64,000 nucleotides of DNA, taken from positions 1 through 64,000 of the forward strand of contig JASHOF010000045.1 in NCBI GenBank assembly GCA_030041255.1, in the 5' to 3' direction. Origin of the DNA: Acetobacteraceae bacterium (GTDB lineage: Bacteria; Pseudomonadota; Alphaproteobacteria; Acetobacterales; Acetobacteraceae). How positions within the stretch are numbered: position 1 is the stretch's first letter; every line of letters starts with the position of its first letter. Below, one piece after another: positions 1-9,253 of this stretch. Position numbers and translations under genes: made by a program. Under the pieces are notes generated by a model. It was given only the letters and a program-made list of their open reading frames with translations. It was not told the origin of the DNA and ran no database searches.

Positions 1-610
1 TAAGCCCGGTCAGCGCCGTTGCATCGTCCTGGCCCGGCAGTGCGATGTCGGCCTTGGCGATCGCGGCATGGATCACCGCCGCGGCGCGCGCGGGAGGCCA
101 GAGGGCAGGGCGGTAGTTGGTATCGATCGCGATCCGCCCGCCGCCGCGGCGGGCGATCTCGATCGCCGCGAATACCGCGTCCGCGGCGCTCGCGGAAATG
201 GCGAGGCTGATGCCGGATGCCAGCAGCAGCTTGGCCTTGGCGATGGCCTCCTTGGGAAGATCCCCGGGGCCGAAATGCGCCGCCGCGGAATCCTTGCGCA
301 GGTAGAAGAACCGATGCCCGTCCGCGTCGTGGGTGATGAAATAGACCGCGGTCGGATGGAGGGGGTCGCGCTTCACACCGGCCGTATCGATCGCCTCCCG
401 CTGCCAGAGCGAGAGGAAGGCGTCTCCGGCCGCATCCTGGCCGACCGCCGTGATGTAGCCGACCCGTGCGCCGTGCCTTGCCGCGGCCACCGCGGCGTTC
501 GAGCTGTCTCCGCCATATCCTTGAAGATAAAGTTTTCTTCCATCATCTTCCGGGGGCAACTCGGAAAATTCCAGCATCGGTTCACCGATCGCCAGCAGCT
601 CGGGCGGCAT
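1..610 (-). CDS. kdgK: 2-dehydro-3-deoxygluconate kinase (PfkB family), 3' end outside window
   Basis: The reading frame starts at an ATG at 610 and runs off the left edge, so only the first ~203 residues are present. It begins MPPELLAIGEPMLEFSELPP, the usual KdgK N-terminus, followed by the PfkB GYGGDSSNAAVAAARHG stretch and a region ending IDTNYRPALWP. The family phosphorylates 2-keto-3-deoxygluconate to KDPG. The start overlaps the stop of the KDPG aldolase gene by 4 bases (ATGA), so the two are almost certainly translated together: the kinase makes the substrate of the aldolase. The catalytic Asp region lies beyond the edge and cannot be checked. Confidence 0.88.
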   Translation of the reverse strand, partial: MPPELLAIGEPMLEFSELPPEDDGRKLYLQGYGGDSSNAAVAAARHGARVGYITAVGQDAAGDAFLSLWQREAIDTAGVKRDPLHPTAVYFITHDADGHRFFYLRKDSAAAHFGPGDLPKEAIAKAKLLLASGISLAISASAADAVFAAIEIARRGGGRIAIDTNYRPALWPPARAAAVIHAAIAKADIALPGQDDATALTGL

Positions 611-1236
611 CAGGCGGCTTCCCGCACCGCCCTGGCCACGGCAAGGATCGCGGCGCGATCCCCGGCCGCTATCCGCCCCTCATCCACGAGCGCCCCTCCC
701 ATGCCAACGAAAGCGGCGCCGGCGGCAAGATAGGGGGCGATCTCGCCGGGTGAGATTCCGCCCGTGGGGCAGAAGGCAACGCCAGGAAACACGCTCGCCA
801 GCGCCCGGATATGGCCAGGGCCCCCAGCCGAGGAGGCGGGAAAGATCTTGACCACGTCGGCACCGGCAGTCAGTGCCGCGCGCACCTCCGTCGGCGTCAG
901 CGCGCCCAGCATCAGCGCCGCCCCGGCCGCCTGGCAGGGCGCGGCCAGCGTGGGATCGACCCAGGGCGAGACGATGAACCGGGCACCCGCAGCCAGGCAG
1001 GCACCGGCCTCTCTGGCCGACGGAACGGTGCCGGCGCCGACGATCAGGCCCGGCTCTGCTGCCAGCGTGCGGATCAGCGCCGGCGCGTCGGGAATGGTGA
1101 GCGTGATCTCGAGGATGGAAAATCCGGCTTCGACCAGCCACCGCGCCGCCGTCTCCGCGTGGCGCCGCTCGCGCGTGCGCAACACCGGCACCAGGCGCTC
1201 AGCCCGCAGCCGTTCCAACATGGCTCTGGCGGACAC
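610..1236 (-). CDS. eda: KHG/KDPG aldolase
   Basis: Class I aldolase that splits 2-keto-3-deoxy-6-phosphogluconate into pyruvate and glyceraldehyde-3-phosphate (Entner-Doudoroff pathway). The 208-residue length fits the family. The Schiff-base lysine is Lys130 in VKIFPA and the catalytic Glu is Glu43 in LEITLTIP; the phosphate-binding CPTGGIS stretch is present. A longer frame begins at 1290, but I chose the GTG at 1236 because a strong GGGGAGGAG ribosome site sits a few bases upstream and the product then has normal family length. It is coupled to kdgK downstream. Confidence 0.93.
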   Translation of the reverse strand: MSARAMLERLRAERLVPVLRTRERRHAETAARWLVEAGFSILEITLTIPDAPALIRTLAAEPGLIVGAGTVPSAREAGACLAAGARFIVSPWVDPTLAAPCQAAGAALMLGALTPTEVRAALTAGADVVKIFPASSAGGPGHIRALASVFPGVAFCPTGGISPGEIAPYLAAGAAFVGMGGALVDEGRIAAGDRAAILAVARAVREAA

Positions 1237-1326
1237 GTTCTCCTCCCCTGCCTCTGGGCTGGCCGGATGATCCCTGCCCGGCAGTGACATGCGCCGATTC
1301 CATCGCCGGTATCGAAAAAGCCGGTG

Positions 1327-2016
1327 TCAGGGAGCGGCGGTCCGTCCCGCGGCAACGATCAGTTGGGGCAGTTCGGCAAGCGATGCAACCACGTGATCCG
1401 GCTTGCCGGGCAGCCGCTCCGGCTTCTGGGCGTAGCGGTTGCACCACACCACCCGCATTCCGAACGCCGAGGCCGCGTAGGCATCCCAGGCGTTCGAGGA
1501 TTGGAAGAAGACCTCCCGCGCCGTCACGCCCAACCGCGCGAGCGCGTGCTGATAGACCCGTGGATCCGGCTTGAATACCCCGACCTCCTCGACCGAGACC
1601 ACCGCATCGAAGAGCGAACCGAGCTGGTTGGCCGCCACCGCGCTCGCCAGCATGGCCGGCGTTCCGTTGGAGAGGATCGCCGTCTTCAGGCCGGATGCGC
1701 GCAGCAGCCTCAGGGTCTCCGGCACTTCCGGAAAGACGGTGAGAGTGCGGTAGAGGTCCATCAGTCTCTGCCGCAGCCCGGGTGCTTCGACGCCGAGCGT
1801 CTCCAGCGCGTAGTCGAGCGAATCTCCGGTGATCTGCCAGAGATCGGCGTGTCGGTGCTGCATCGAACGCAGCCAGGTGTACTGAAGTTGCTTGTCACGC
1901 CAGAGCGCCGCCAGCGCCCCCGCTCGTTCGCCGAGCACGTCGCGGCAGGAAGCGGCGGCAGCGGCAATGTCGAACAGTGTGCCATAGGCATCGAAGATGC
2001 AGGCGCGGATCGGCAC
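1327..2016 (-). CDS. Haloacid dehalogenase, type II (L-2-haloacid dehalogenase-like)
   Basis: The 229-residue cytosolic HAD-superfamily hydrolase has the nucleophile Asp9 in FDAYGTLFD, the WLRSM substrate-pocket segment, LSNGTPAML (motif II), a KPDPRVYQ lysine (motif III) and the SSNAWDA motif typical of type II 2-haloacid dehalogenases. Such enzymes convert L-2-haloalkanoates to D-2-hydroxyacids, but members also act on other small 2-substituted acids, so the substrate is not certain. It sits on the same strand as the Rieske protein and amidohydrolases (about 120 bases from the Rieske stop) and 90 bases before eda, suggesting a shared catabolic unit. Confidence 0.85.
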   Translation of the reverse strand: MPIRACIFDAYGTLFDIAAAAASCRDVLGERAGALAALWRDKQLQYTWLRSMQHRHADLWQITGDSLDYALETLGVEAPGLRQRLMDLYRTLTVFPEVPETLRLLRASGLKTAILSNGTPAMLASAVAANQLGSLFDAVVSVEEVGVFKPDPRVYQHALARLGVTAREVFFQSSNAWDAYAASAFGMRVVWCNRYAQKPERLPGKPDHVVASLAELPQLIVAAGRTAAP

Positions 2017-2135
2017 GGGCGGTCTCCTCGATGGCGGGAAGCCGGATCGCTCCTTCAGTCTCTTTGCCGCACTGTCAAGGCAGGCAGAGCCGCGCCTTCA
2101 GGCCACTCCCAGGCGAGGCAGGTCCCGCGCCGATC

Positions 2136-2549
2136 CTAAAGGTCGATCACGACATAATCGGCTTCGATGCTGACGGGGAAAATGTCCGCCTGGTAGGGAC
2201 CCTTCGCCAGCGCCTCGCCCGGCTCGACCGTGACCGGATAGCTCTTCGTGCGCATCCGTTTCGGATCGCACCAGGACTGGCCGGTCCGGATATCGAATTC
2301 CCAGCCGTGCCAGGGGCAGCGCAGCATTTCGCCCGGGCGGGAATAGCGGTACTGCCCGGGTTCTTCGGACAGCACGAGCCCGACCTGCTCCCCGAGGCAG
2401 AGGCTGCCGCCCTGGTGCGGGCAGCGGTTCGACAGCGCGAAGAATTCCCCGCCGAGATTGAAGATCCCGATCGAGCGGCCGGCTACGTCGACGAGCTTCC
2501 GAGAGCCCGGAGCAATCTCGGAAGCCGGAGCCACCACGTGACGGGTCAT
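2136..2549 (-). CDS. Rieske [2Fe-2S] ferredoxin-like protein
   Basis: The 137-residue protein has one Rieske domain: Cys43-Pro-His45 and Cys78-Pro-Trp-His81 provide the cluster ligands. The spacing between the two boxes (32 residues) is longer than in simple Rieske ferredoxins, resembling the N-terminal domain of aromatic-ring oxygenase alpha subunits, but no catalytic domain follows. The gene starts directly next to the stop of an amidohydrolase gene (no gap), so the two are probably co-translated. It may deliver electrons to an oxygenase or be a partner of the hydrolases; no oxygenase gene is in the window. Confidence 0.85.
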   Translation of the reverse strand: MTRHVVAPASEIAPGSRKLVDVAGRSIGIFNLGGEFFALSNRCPHQGGSLCLGEQVGLVLSEEPGQYRYSRPGEMLRCPWHGWEFDIRTGQSWCDPKRMRTKSYPVTVEPGEALAKGPYQADIFPVSIEADYVVIDL

Positions 2550-3653
2550 TCACGGAAGCCTGTAGGCAAGGCGTGCATTGTCGCGGAATACCGCCTGCGT
2601 CTCGCCTTCGCTCAGCGCCAGTTTGAATGCACGCTGTGGATCGTCCATGTCCCAGTGCGGATAATCGCTCGCGAACACCAGTCTCTCCCAGCCGATCCAG
2701 TCGATCAGGGTCCGGAGGTCGGCCCGATCCGGCGGCTCTTCCACGGGCTGGGTGGCGAACCAGACCTGGCGGCGGATATAGAAGGAAGGCGGATGCCGCA
2801 CATGCGGCACCTCCGGACGCATCCGCGCCCAATGCTTGTCGAGCCGCCAGGCGAGAGCCGGCGCCCAGGCGAAGCCGCCTTCGATCAGCACCACCCGGAG
2901 CTTCGGAAAGGCTTCGAACACACCCTCCAGGACCAGGCTCGCCAGCAGCGGCTGCATGGCAAAGGCATTGGCCATGTGCTCCTCGAAATAAAAGGAGGGC
3001 CAGCCACCGGGTGTCATCGGCAGGCCGTTGCTGCCGCCGGTATGGATGCCGAGCGCGAGGCCGGTCCGCTCAGCGGCGGCGAAGATCGGCCAGTAGCGCT
3101 TGCGCCCCAGCGGCTCTGTGGTGCGCGTGGTGAGGAAGATCGAGACGAAATCGCCCTTCGGCGCCGAGCGCTCGATCTCCGCGACAGAGGCTTCGGCATC
3201 CTCCGCCGGAACGGTGATCGCCGCCTTGAGCCGCGGCTCGGGCTCCGTCCATTCCGCGATCTGCCAGTCGTTCAGCGCTCTGCAAAGCGCGGCGCCGAAT
3301 GCCGGATTGCGCTGATCCTTGCCGCTCGGGATCAGCGTCTGCAGGATTCCAGTTTCGATTTCGTAAGAATCGAGATACTGCGCGCGCATGAAGGCAAGAT
3401 CCGACCCGGGTGGCCCGCCCGCGGGCGGCCAGCAGTCGCGCCGCGAAAGTGCCGGCGTGGCCTTCGGAAAGGCGAAGCTGCCGACGAAGGGGTTCCGGGT
3501 TCTCAACCCGAATGTCTCGAGCTCGTCCCGCCAGCGCCGGGCGAGATAAGGAAAGAGCGCCCGTTCCGAGCGCAGCATCGGGTGGATGTCGCAGTCGACC
3601 ACCCCGAGCCCCGCCGCATCGGTTCGGCTCCGTTCCAGGACCGCTCCACTCAT
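2550..3653 (-). CDS. Amidohydrolase family 2 (metal-dependent TIM-barrel hydrolase)
   Basis: A 367-residue amidohydrolase-2 (ACMSD-like) protein. Visible family features are VVDCDIHP near the N-terminus, LALGIHTGGS, the RVVLIEGGFAW strand and the C-terminal FASDYPHWDMD. These enzymes hydrolyse or decarboxylate small, often aromatic acids with a bound metal ion. I chose the ATG at 3653 over an upstream one at 3776 because it overlaps the previous stop by 4 bases (ATGA). It is a paralogue of the gene just upstream: both keep SDYPHW and the GIH segment. Substrate unknown. Confidence 0.82.
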   Translation of the reverse strand: MSGAVLERSRTDAAGLGVVDCDIHPMLRSERALFPYLARRWRDELETFGLRTRNPFVGSFAFPKATPALSRRDCWPPAGGPPGSDLAFMRAQYLDSYEIETGILQTLIPSGKDQRNPAFGAALCRALNDWQIAEWTEPEPRLKAAITVPAEDAEASVAEIERSAPKGDFVSIFLTTRTTEPLGRKRYWPIFAAAERTGLALGIHTGGSNGLPMTPGGWPSFYFEEHMANAFAMQPLLASLVLEGVFEAFPKLRVVLIEGGFAWAPALAWRLDKHWARMRPEVPHVRHPPSFYIRRQVWFATQPVEEPPDRADLRTLIDWIGWERLVFASDYPHWDMDDPQRAFKLALSEGETQAVFRDNARLAYRLP

Positions 3654-4786
3654 GACACGCACTCCTTGCCAAGCCGGACCCCGAGTCTCGGGTAGGTCTG
3701 TCGTGGATTGTCGAGCGCGATGCGCGATCGCAGCGCCTCCGGCAGAGCCTTCGGCAACACCTCCTCCCCGTCCCACTGCCAGTGCGGATAATCGCTCGAG
3801 AACAGGAGCAGGTCATCCGAGCCGAGTTGCCCGATGACGGCTGCGAGCCCGCTTGCGTCGGGCGGGGAATCGAGGGGCTGCAGAGTCAGCCGCACATGCT
3901 CGCGCACGATCTCGATCGGCGAGCGGTCTACCCACGGCACTTCCGGGCGCAGCGCCCGCCATTCCTTGTTCGCCCGCCAGAGGAAGCCGGGGAGCCAGGT
4001 CACCCCGGATTCGATCAGCACCACCTTCAGGCGCGGAAACTTCGTGAACACCCCTTCGCCGATCAGGCTCAGAAGCTGGTGCTGAAAGGCCGTCGCCTGG
4101 CTCACGTAATCCTCGACCACGTAGCTTGGCCAGCCGACACTCGTCATCGGCTGGTGAAAGGCGCTGCCGGCATGGATCCCGACCGGAAGCGAAAACCGCT
4201 CGGCCGCTGCATAGATCGGCCAGTGCACGCGCCGGCCAAGCGGCAGCTCGCTCCCGGCCAGCAGAAGCACCTGCACGAAGCGCGCATCCTCGGCGCGCCG
4301 CTCGATCTCCGCCACCGCGAGTTCCGGGCTCCGGGCCGGAACCAGGATCGAGGCGGCAAAGCGTGCGTCCCGATCGAGCCACTCGTTCGCGATCCAGTCA
4401 TTCACCGCCCGCGCCAGCGCCGCACCCATGTCCTCGCTGAACATCGCCATGGAACCGTGCAGGCAGTTCAGTATCGCTCGTCGCGTCCCCCACCGGTCGA
4501 GGACCTCGCGCTGGATGAGCGCCAGATCCCCACCCGGCCTGCCACCCGGCCCGCGCCATTCGGGCCGCGCGGAAAGGGGTGAGCCCGGCGGATAGCTCGC
4601 CAGCTCCAGCCCGTCGATGCCGCGGCTCAGCATCACCTCGCGCCAGTGCGGGTCGAGATATGGCAACAGCTCCGCCATCCGCGGCGTCGGCGGATGCAGG
4701 TCGCAATCGATCGGGCCGAGATCCCGGAATTCCATCAACCGGTCTGCCGCCTTCCGTCTTCGCTCCGCCCGCTCGTCCGGCTTCAT
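3650..4786 (-). CDS. Amidohydrolase family 2, second paralogue
   Basis: A 378-residue relative of the next gene, with PIDCDLHPPTP near the N-terminus, LPVGIHAGSA, LKVVLIESGVTWLP and SSDYPHWQWD. First gene of the minus-strand catabolic run, followed with a 4-base overlap by the other amidohydrolase. The frame is open up to 4909; I prefer the ATG at 4786, giving a normal-length protein and leaving about 150 bases of divergent intergenic DNA before the EF-G-like gene. Two adjacent paralogues suggest a heteromeric enzyme or two successive steps; the sequence does not decide. Confidence 0.8.
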   Translation of the reverse strand: MKPDERAERRRKAADRLMEFRDLGPIDCDLHPPTPRMAELLPYLDPHWREVMLSRGIDGLELASYPPGSPLSARPEWRGPGGRPGGDLALIQREVLDRWGTRRAILNCLHGSMAMFSEDMGAALARAVNDWIANEWLDRDARFAASILVPARSPELAVAEIERRAEDARFVQVLLLAGSELPLGRRVHWPIYAAAERFSLPVGIHAGSAFHQPMTSVGWPSYVVEDYVSQATAFQHQLLSLIGEGVFTKFPRLKVVLIESGVTWLPGFLWRANKEWRALRPEVPWVDRSPIEIVREHVRLTLQPLDSPPDASGLAAVIGQLGSDDLLLFSSDYPHWQWDGEEVLPKALPEALRSRIALDNPRQTYPRLGVRLGKECVS

Positions 4787-4935
4787 TGCTGCGCCGAGAC
4801 CCTGCTCGCCTGTCCCGCCCAAGGCAACCATTTTGCGCCACCCGCGGACAGAAGCCGTTTTCAGTCCCGGCCGATTGGCACTAGCCTGTCCCCCGGCACG
4901 GACTGCCAAGCCGGGAATGCGCGGGAGGAGGAACC

Positions 4936-6939
4936 ATGGCCGATGACCAGGCGAAGGAGAATGGCGCGGGCGTCAGACACAAGCCGCGCGCCGTGGCCCT
5001 GATCGGGCCGTTCGGCACCGGCAAGACCACCCTGCTCGAGGCGCTGATGGCGGCGGCAGGCAGCCCCTTGCGCCGACCGGGCGAGGCCCGCTCGCGCCAG
5101 ACGACAACCGAGACCCGCCTCGCGCATGCAACGTACCTTGGCGACTCCTGGTCCATCCTCGACTGCCCGGGCTCCGTCGAGTTCGCCTACGAGGTGCAGG
5201 CCGCGCTCGCCGTCAGCGATCTCGCCGTGGTCGTCGCCGAACCGGCCCCGAGCCGGGCCGCCGCCCTCGCCCCCCTGTTCCGCCTGCTGGAGGATGAGGG
5301 GCTTCCTTTCCTCGTCTTCCTCAATCGCATCGACGCGCTGAACGTTTCGCTCGCCGAGTGCCTGGCGGCCCTGCAGGCCGAGACACGGCGCCCCCTCGTC
5401 CTCCGCCAGGTGCCGATCCGCGAAGGGGAGAACGTCACCGGCTATGTCGATCTTGCTTCCGAGCGGGCCTATCGCTACCGTCCGGGCGCGCCCTCGGAGC
5501 TGATCCAGATTCCCTCTGCCGCCGCCGCAGACGAGCGCGCGGCGCATGAGACCTTCCTCGAGGCGCTGGCCGACCACGACGATGCCCTGCTCGAAAAGGT
5601 CCTGGAGGGCGTGGCACCGACCGCTGCGGAAATCTACCAGAGGTTGCAGAAAGATGTCGCTGCCGGCGCGATTGCCGGGGTCCTGCTTGGCGCCGCCGAG
5701 CGCAATCACGGCATCCAGCGCCTCTGGAAGGCGCTTCGCCACGACGCGCCGGAACCTGATGAGACAGCCGCGCGGCTGGGGATCGACCCGGCGGGCCCGC
5801 CCTTGCTCCAGGTTTTCAAAACCAGCTACGCCGGCCATGCCGGCAAGCTTTCCTTCGCGCGCGCCTGGCGCGGGACGATCCGCGACGGCGCCACGCTTGA
5901 GGCAGGGCGGATCGGCGGCATCCTCCGTTTCCCCGGCAACGACGCCCTGAAGGTTGCCGAGGCAAGCGAGGGCGACCTCATCGCACTCGGGCGGCTCGAC
6001 CAGGTCGCAACCGGCGCCACCCTGGGCGGTTCCGGCGAGAAGCTGCCGTTCCCGGAACCGCCGAAGCCGGTCTATTCGCTGGCCATCGCCACCGCCGACC
6101 GCAAGGACGACGTGAAGCTCTCCGGCGCGCTGCAGAAGCTCCTGGAGGAGGATCCATCGCTTCACCTCCTCCACGAAGCCGCTACCGGCGAGACCGTTCT
6201 CTCCGGCCAGGGCGAGGTCCATCTGCATGCCGCGCTGGAGCGGCTATCCCGCGCCTATGGCCTCAAGCTGGTTACCATCAAGCCGCAGATCCACTTCAAG
6301 GAGACGATCCGCAAGGCGGTCCATCAGCACGCCCGCCTGAAACGCCAGACCGGCGGGCACGGGCAGTTCGCCGACGTGAAGCTCGAGATCGCGCCGCGCC
6401 AGCCCGGGGAGGGGTTTTTGTTCGTCGATCGAATCGTCGGCGGCGCGGTGCCGCGCCAGTACATCCCGGCAGTGGCGGAGGCCGCCGAGGAATCGACGAA
6501 GAAGGGGCCCTTCGGCTACCCGGTGGTGGATGTCTCGGTCACACTCCTGGATGGCACCTTCCACTCGGTCGACAGCTCGGATATGGCCTTCAAGACGGCG
6601 ACGCGCATCGGCATGACGGAGGCGCTCGCCAAGGCCGACCCGGTGCTGCTGGAGCCGATCGACAAGGTCACCGTCAGCGCGCCCAACAGCTATACCGCGA
6701 ACGTCCAGCGGGTACTTTCCGGCCGCCGCGGGCGTATCCTCGGCTATCACGAAAGGGCCGGCTGGCCAGGCTGGGACGAGACCGAGGCCCTGGTTCCCGA
6801 GGCGGAGCTGCACGATCTCATTATCGAGCTGCGCTCGCAGACGATGGGGCTCGGCACCTTCACCAAGACCTTCGATCATCTCTCCGAGGCGCACACGAGG
6901 CTCGCCGAGCGTCTTGCCCGTGAAGCCGCCGCGCACTGA
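4936..6939 (+). CDS. Elongation factor G-like GTPase (EF-G paralogue)
   Basis: A 667-residue translational GTPase with the full EF-G layout: G domain (P-loop GPFGTGKTT near residue 26, G4 box NRID), domain II, and the domain III-V region with QGEVHLHAALERL and the domain IV segment TGGHGQFADVKLEI. The G3 box is DCPGS rather than DTPGH, so the catalytic His is missing, and G4 is NRID instead of NKXD. These changes match the EF-G-like (EF-G2) paralogues of alphaproteobacteria rather than canonical FusA, which usually lies next to tufA. A strong GGAGGAGGAACC site precedes the ATG. Its precise job on the ribosome is unknown. Confidence 0.85.
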   Translation: MADDQAKENGAGVRHKPRAVALIGPFGTGKTTLLEALMAAAGSPLRRPGEARSRQTTTETRLAHATYLGDSWSILDCPGSVEFAYEVQAALAVSDLAVVVAEPAPSRAAALAPLFRLLEDEGLPFLVFLNRIDALNVSLAECLAALQAETRRPLVLRQVPIREGENVTGYVDLASERAYRYRPGAPSELIQIPSAAAADERAAHETFLEALADHDDALLEKVLEGVAPTAAEIYQRLQKDVAAGAIAGVLLGAAERNHGIQRLWKALRHDAPEPDETAARLGIDPAGPPLLQVFKTSYAGHAGKLSFARAWRGTIRDGATLEAGRIGGILRFPGNDALKVAEASEGDLIALGRLDQVATGATLGGSGEKLPFPEPPKPVYSLAIATADRKDDVKLSGALQKLLEEDPSLHLLHEAATGETVLSGQGEVHLHAALERLSRAYGLKLVTIKPQIHFKETIRKAVHQHARLKRQTGGHGQFADVKLEIAPRQPGEGFLFVDRIVGGAVPRQYIPAVAEAAEESTKKGPFGYPVVDVSVTLLDGTFHSVDSSDMAFKTATRIGMTEALAKADPVLLEPIDKVTVSAPNSYTANVQRVLSGRRGRILGYHERAGWPGWDETEALVPEAELHDLIIELRSQTMGLGTFTKTFDHLSEAHTRLAERLAREAAAH

Positions 6940-6947
6940 AGATTTTC

Positions 6948-7415
6948 CTACGCTGCGCGGTGCGCGTCGAGCGCGCCCTGCAAAATCAGCGCGGCTGCCA
7001 CCTGGTCCGTCACCTGCGCACGCCGCTTGCGCGACAGATCCGCCTCCTCGATCAGCATCCTGATCGCTGCCGCGGTCGACAACCGCTCATCCCAGAGCAT
7101 GGCCGGAAGCCCCGTCGCCTCGGCCAACGCGGCTGCCCAGTCGCGCGCCGACTGCGCCGCCCGCCCTTCTTCGCCCGCAAGCGTGAGCGGCCAGCCAACC
7201 ACCATGCCGCCAACCTTCTCGCGCTCCTTCAGAGATCTGATTTCCGCCGCATTCTCCGCCATCCGCCGGCGCGGCAGGCTGCCGTAAGGGCTCGCCAGAA
7301 GCAGCGAAACATCGGAGAGGGCCAGGCCGATCCGTCGGGCGCCGGGATCGAGGCCGAGAAGCCGCTCCGTCGGTGCAAGGCGGCCAAACAACTCCGCCAG
7401 GTTGAAGAGGCGCAT
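6948..7415 (-). CDS. ruvX: Putative pre-16S rRNA nuclease / Holliday junction resolvase-like RuvX (YqgF)
   Basis: The 155-residue RNase H-fold protein shows the YqgF signature: LLGLDPGARRIGLALSD (first catalytic Asp), GGMVVGWPLTLAGEEG, the WDERLST motif (catalytic Glu/Arg) and a final Asp in VTDQVAAALILQ. The family matures the 5' end of 16S rRNA in E. coli. It ends 8 bases from the convergent EF-G-like gene and is divergent from gatC, with only about 50 bases between the two starts, so a shared regulatory region is likely. Confidence 0.92.
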   Translation of the reverse strand: MRLFNLAELFGRLAPTERLLGLDPGARRIGLALSDVSLLLASPYGSLPRRRMAENAAEIRSLKEREKVGGMVVGWPLTLAGEEGRAAQSARDWAAALAEATGLPAMLWDERLSTAAAIRMLIEEADLSRKRRAQVTDQVAAALILQGALDAHRAA

Positions 7416-7468
7416 TGGCGCAGTTATGGTCCAGCGTCTGCTCTTCGTGCAAGGGTTGTATAGGTTCC

Positions 7469-7756
7469 ATGCCGCTCGACCGCTCCACGATCCGGCGTAT
7501 TGCGCGCTTGGCCAGGATTCGCCTGGAGGAATCGGAAGCCGAGCGGCTCCGCCGGGAACTCGACGGAATTCTCGCGTGGGTTGAAATGCTCAATTCTGTG
7601 GACGTGTCCGAAGTCGCGCCGATGACCGGCGCCATCACGATCGGCCTCAGGATGCGTCCCGACATCGTAACGGACGGCGGCGATGCGGATCTGGTGCTCG
7701 GCAATGCCCCCGAGCGGGTGGGTGATTTCTACGCGGTGCCCAAGGTCGTCGAATGA
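7469..7756 (+). CDS. gatC: Asp-tRNA(Asn)/Glu-tRNA(Gln) amidotransferase subunit C
   Basis: The 95-residue subunit stabilises GatA-GatB and assists transamidation of misacylated tRNA. It starts [17 protein letters not shown] and contains the conserved [21 protein letters not shown] helix. The open frame extends upstream to 7415, but the ATG at 7469 gives the normal family N-terminus. It overlaps gatA by four bases, giving a gatCAB operon. Such organisms usually lack asparaginyl- or glutaminyl-tRNA synthetase. Confidence 0.93.
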   Translation: MPLDRSTIRRIARLARIRLEESEAERLRRELDGILAWVEMLNSVDVSEVAPMTGAITIGLRMRPDIVTDGGDADLVLGNAPERVGDFYAVPKVVE

Positions 7757-9243
7757 ATCTCACTGATCTCGGGCTCGGCCCGGCGCGGAGAGCGCTCGGG
7801 CGGCGGGAATTTTCTGCCCGCGAACTCACTCTCGCCCACCTCGCCGCCATCGAGGCGCTCAACCCGCGCCTCAACGCCTTCCTCCTCGTTACCGCCGGGG
7901 AGGCGCTCGCCGCGGCCGAAGCGGCGGACGCGGCGCTGGCCAGAGGGGAGGCGGGTCCGCTGGCCGGCATTCCACTCGCCATCAAGGACATCTTCTGCAC
8001 GAAGGGTGTCCGCACCACCGCGGCAAGCCGCATCCTCGAGCCGTTCGTCCCGCCCTACGAGAGCACGGTCACGGCCAATCTCCGCCGTGATGGAGCCATC
8101 TTTCTCGGCAAGACCAATCTCGACGAATTCGCGATGGGCTCCTCGACCACGAACTCGGCCTACGGCTCGACCGAGAATCCCTGGAAACGCCGCCAGGATC
8201 CCGCTGCACGCCTGGTTCCCGGCGGCTCTTCCGGCGGCTCGGCTGCCGCTGTTGCCGCCCGGCTCGCGATCGGAGCCACCGGCACCGACACCGGCGGTTC
8301 GATCCGCCAGCCGGCCTCCTTCTGCGGCATCACCGGCATCAAGCCCACCTACGGCCGTTGCAGCCGCTACGGCGTGATCGCGTTCGCCTCCTCGCTCGAT
8401 CATCCGGGGCCGATGGCGCGCAGCGTCGAGGATTGCGCCATCCTCCTCTGCTCGATGGCCGGGCACGATCCCCTCGATTCCACCAGTGTCGAGGTCCCGG
8501 TGCCCGACTATGCGGCCGCCTGCAACCAGAGCATCCGCGGCCTCCGCATTGGCGTTCCCCGCGAATACCGCGTCGACGGCATGCCCGCCGAGATCGAGGA
8601 GATGTGGCGCTCCGGCCTCGCCTGGCTCGAGGACGCCGGCGCGACCGTCCATGACGTCTCCCTGCCGCACACGAAATACGGACTTCCCACCTACTATATC
8701 GTCGCCCCGGCCGAGGCCTCCTCGAATCTCGCCCGTTATGACGGCGTGCGGTACGGCCTGCGCGTGCCCGGCGAGGACCTGATCGATCTCTACGAGGAGA
8801 CGCGCGGCGCGGGCTTCGGTGCCGAGGTCAAGCGCCGCATCCTGATCGGTACCTACGTGCTCTCCGCCGGCTATTATGACGCCTACTATCTCAAGGCGCA
8901 GAAGATCCGCGCCTTGATCCTCAAGGACTTCACCGACGCCTTCGCACAGGTGGATGCCCTGCTGGCCCCGACCGCTCCCTCTGCCGCCTTCGCCGAGGGC
9001 GAGAAGACCGAAGACCCCGTCACCATGTATCTGAATGATGTCTTTACCGTTCCCGCGGATCTCGCCGGCGTGCCCGCGATCTCGGTGCCGGCCGGGCTCG
9101 ATGCGGACGGTCTGCCGCTCGGCTTGCAGGTGATCGGCCGGCCGTTCGGCGAAGAGACGATGATCGCAGTGGCCGCCCAGCTCGAGCGCGCCGCTTCCTT
9201 CACCGCGCTGCCCGCTCTTCGCGCCGGAAGCCCGACGATATGA
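7753..9243 (+). CDS. gatA: Asp-tRNA(Asn)/Glu-tRNA(Gln) amidotransferase subunit A
   Basis: The 496-residue amidase-signature enzyme releases ammonia from glutamine for the GatB kinase site. The Ser-cisSer-Lys triad is seen as Lys78 (AIKDIF), Ser159 in PGGSSGGSA and Ser183 in [10 protein letters not shown]. There is a small insertion (WKRRQDPA, near residue 147) between Lys78 and Ser159 compared with the Staphylococcus enzyme. The start overlaps the gatC stop (ATGA). Confidence 0.96.
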   Translation: MNLTDLGLGPARRALGRREFSARELTLAHLAAIEALNPRLNAFLLVTAGEALAAAEAADAALARGEAGPLAGIPLAIKDIFCTKGVRTTAASRILEPFVPPYESTVTANLRRDGAIFLGKTNLDEFAMGSSTTNSAYGSTENPWKRRQDPAARLVPGGSSGGSAAAVAARLAIGATGTDTGGSIRQPASFCGITGIKPTYGRCSRYGVIAFASSLDHPGPMARSVEDCAILLCSMAGHDPLDSTSVEVPVPDYAAACNQSIRGLRIGVPREYRVDGMPAEIEEMWRSGLAWLEDAGATVHDVSLPHTKYGLPTYYIVAPAEASSNLARYDGVRYGLRVPGEDLIDLYEETRGAGFGAEVKRRILIGTYVLSAGYYDAYYLKAQKIRALILKDFTDAFAQVDALLAPTAPSAAFAEGEKTEDPVTMYLNDVFTVPADLAGVPAISVPAGLDADGLPLGLQVIGRPFGEETMIAVAAQLERAASFTALPALRAGSPTI

Positions 9244-9253
9244 GAGACCGGGC

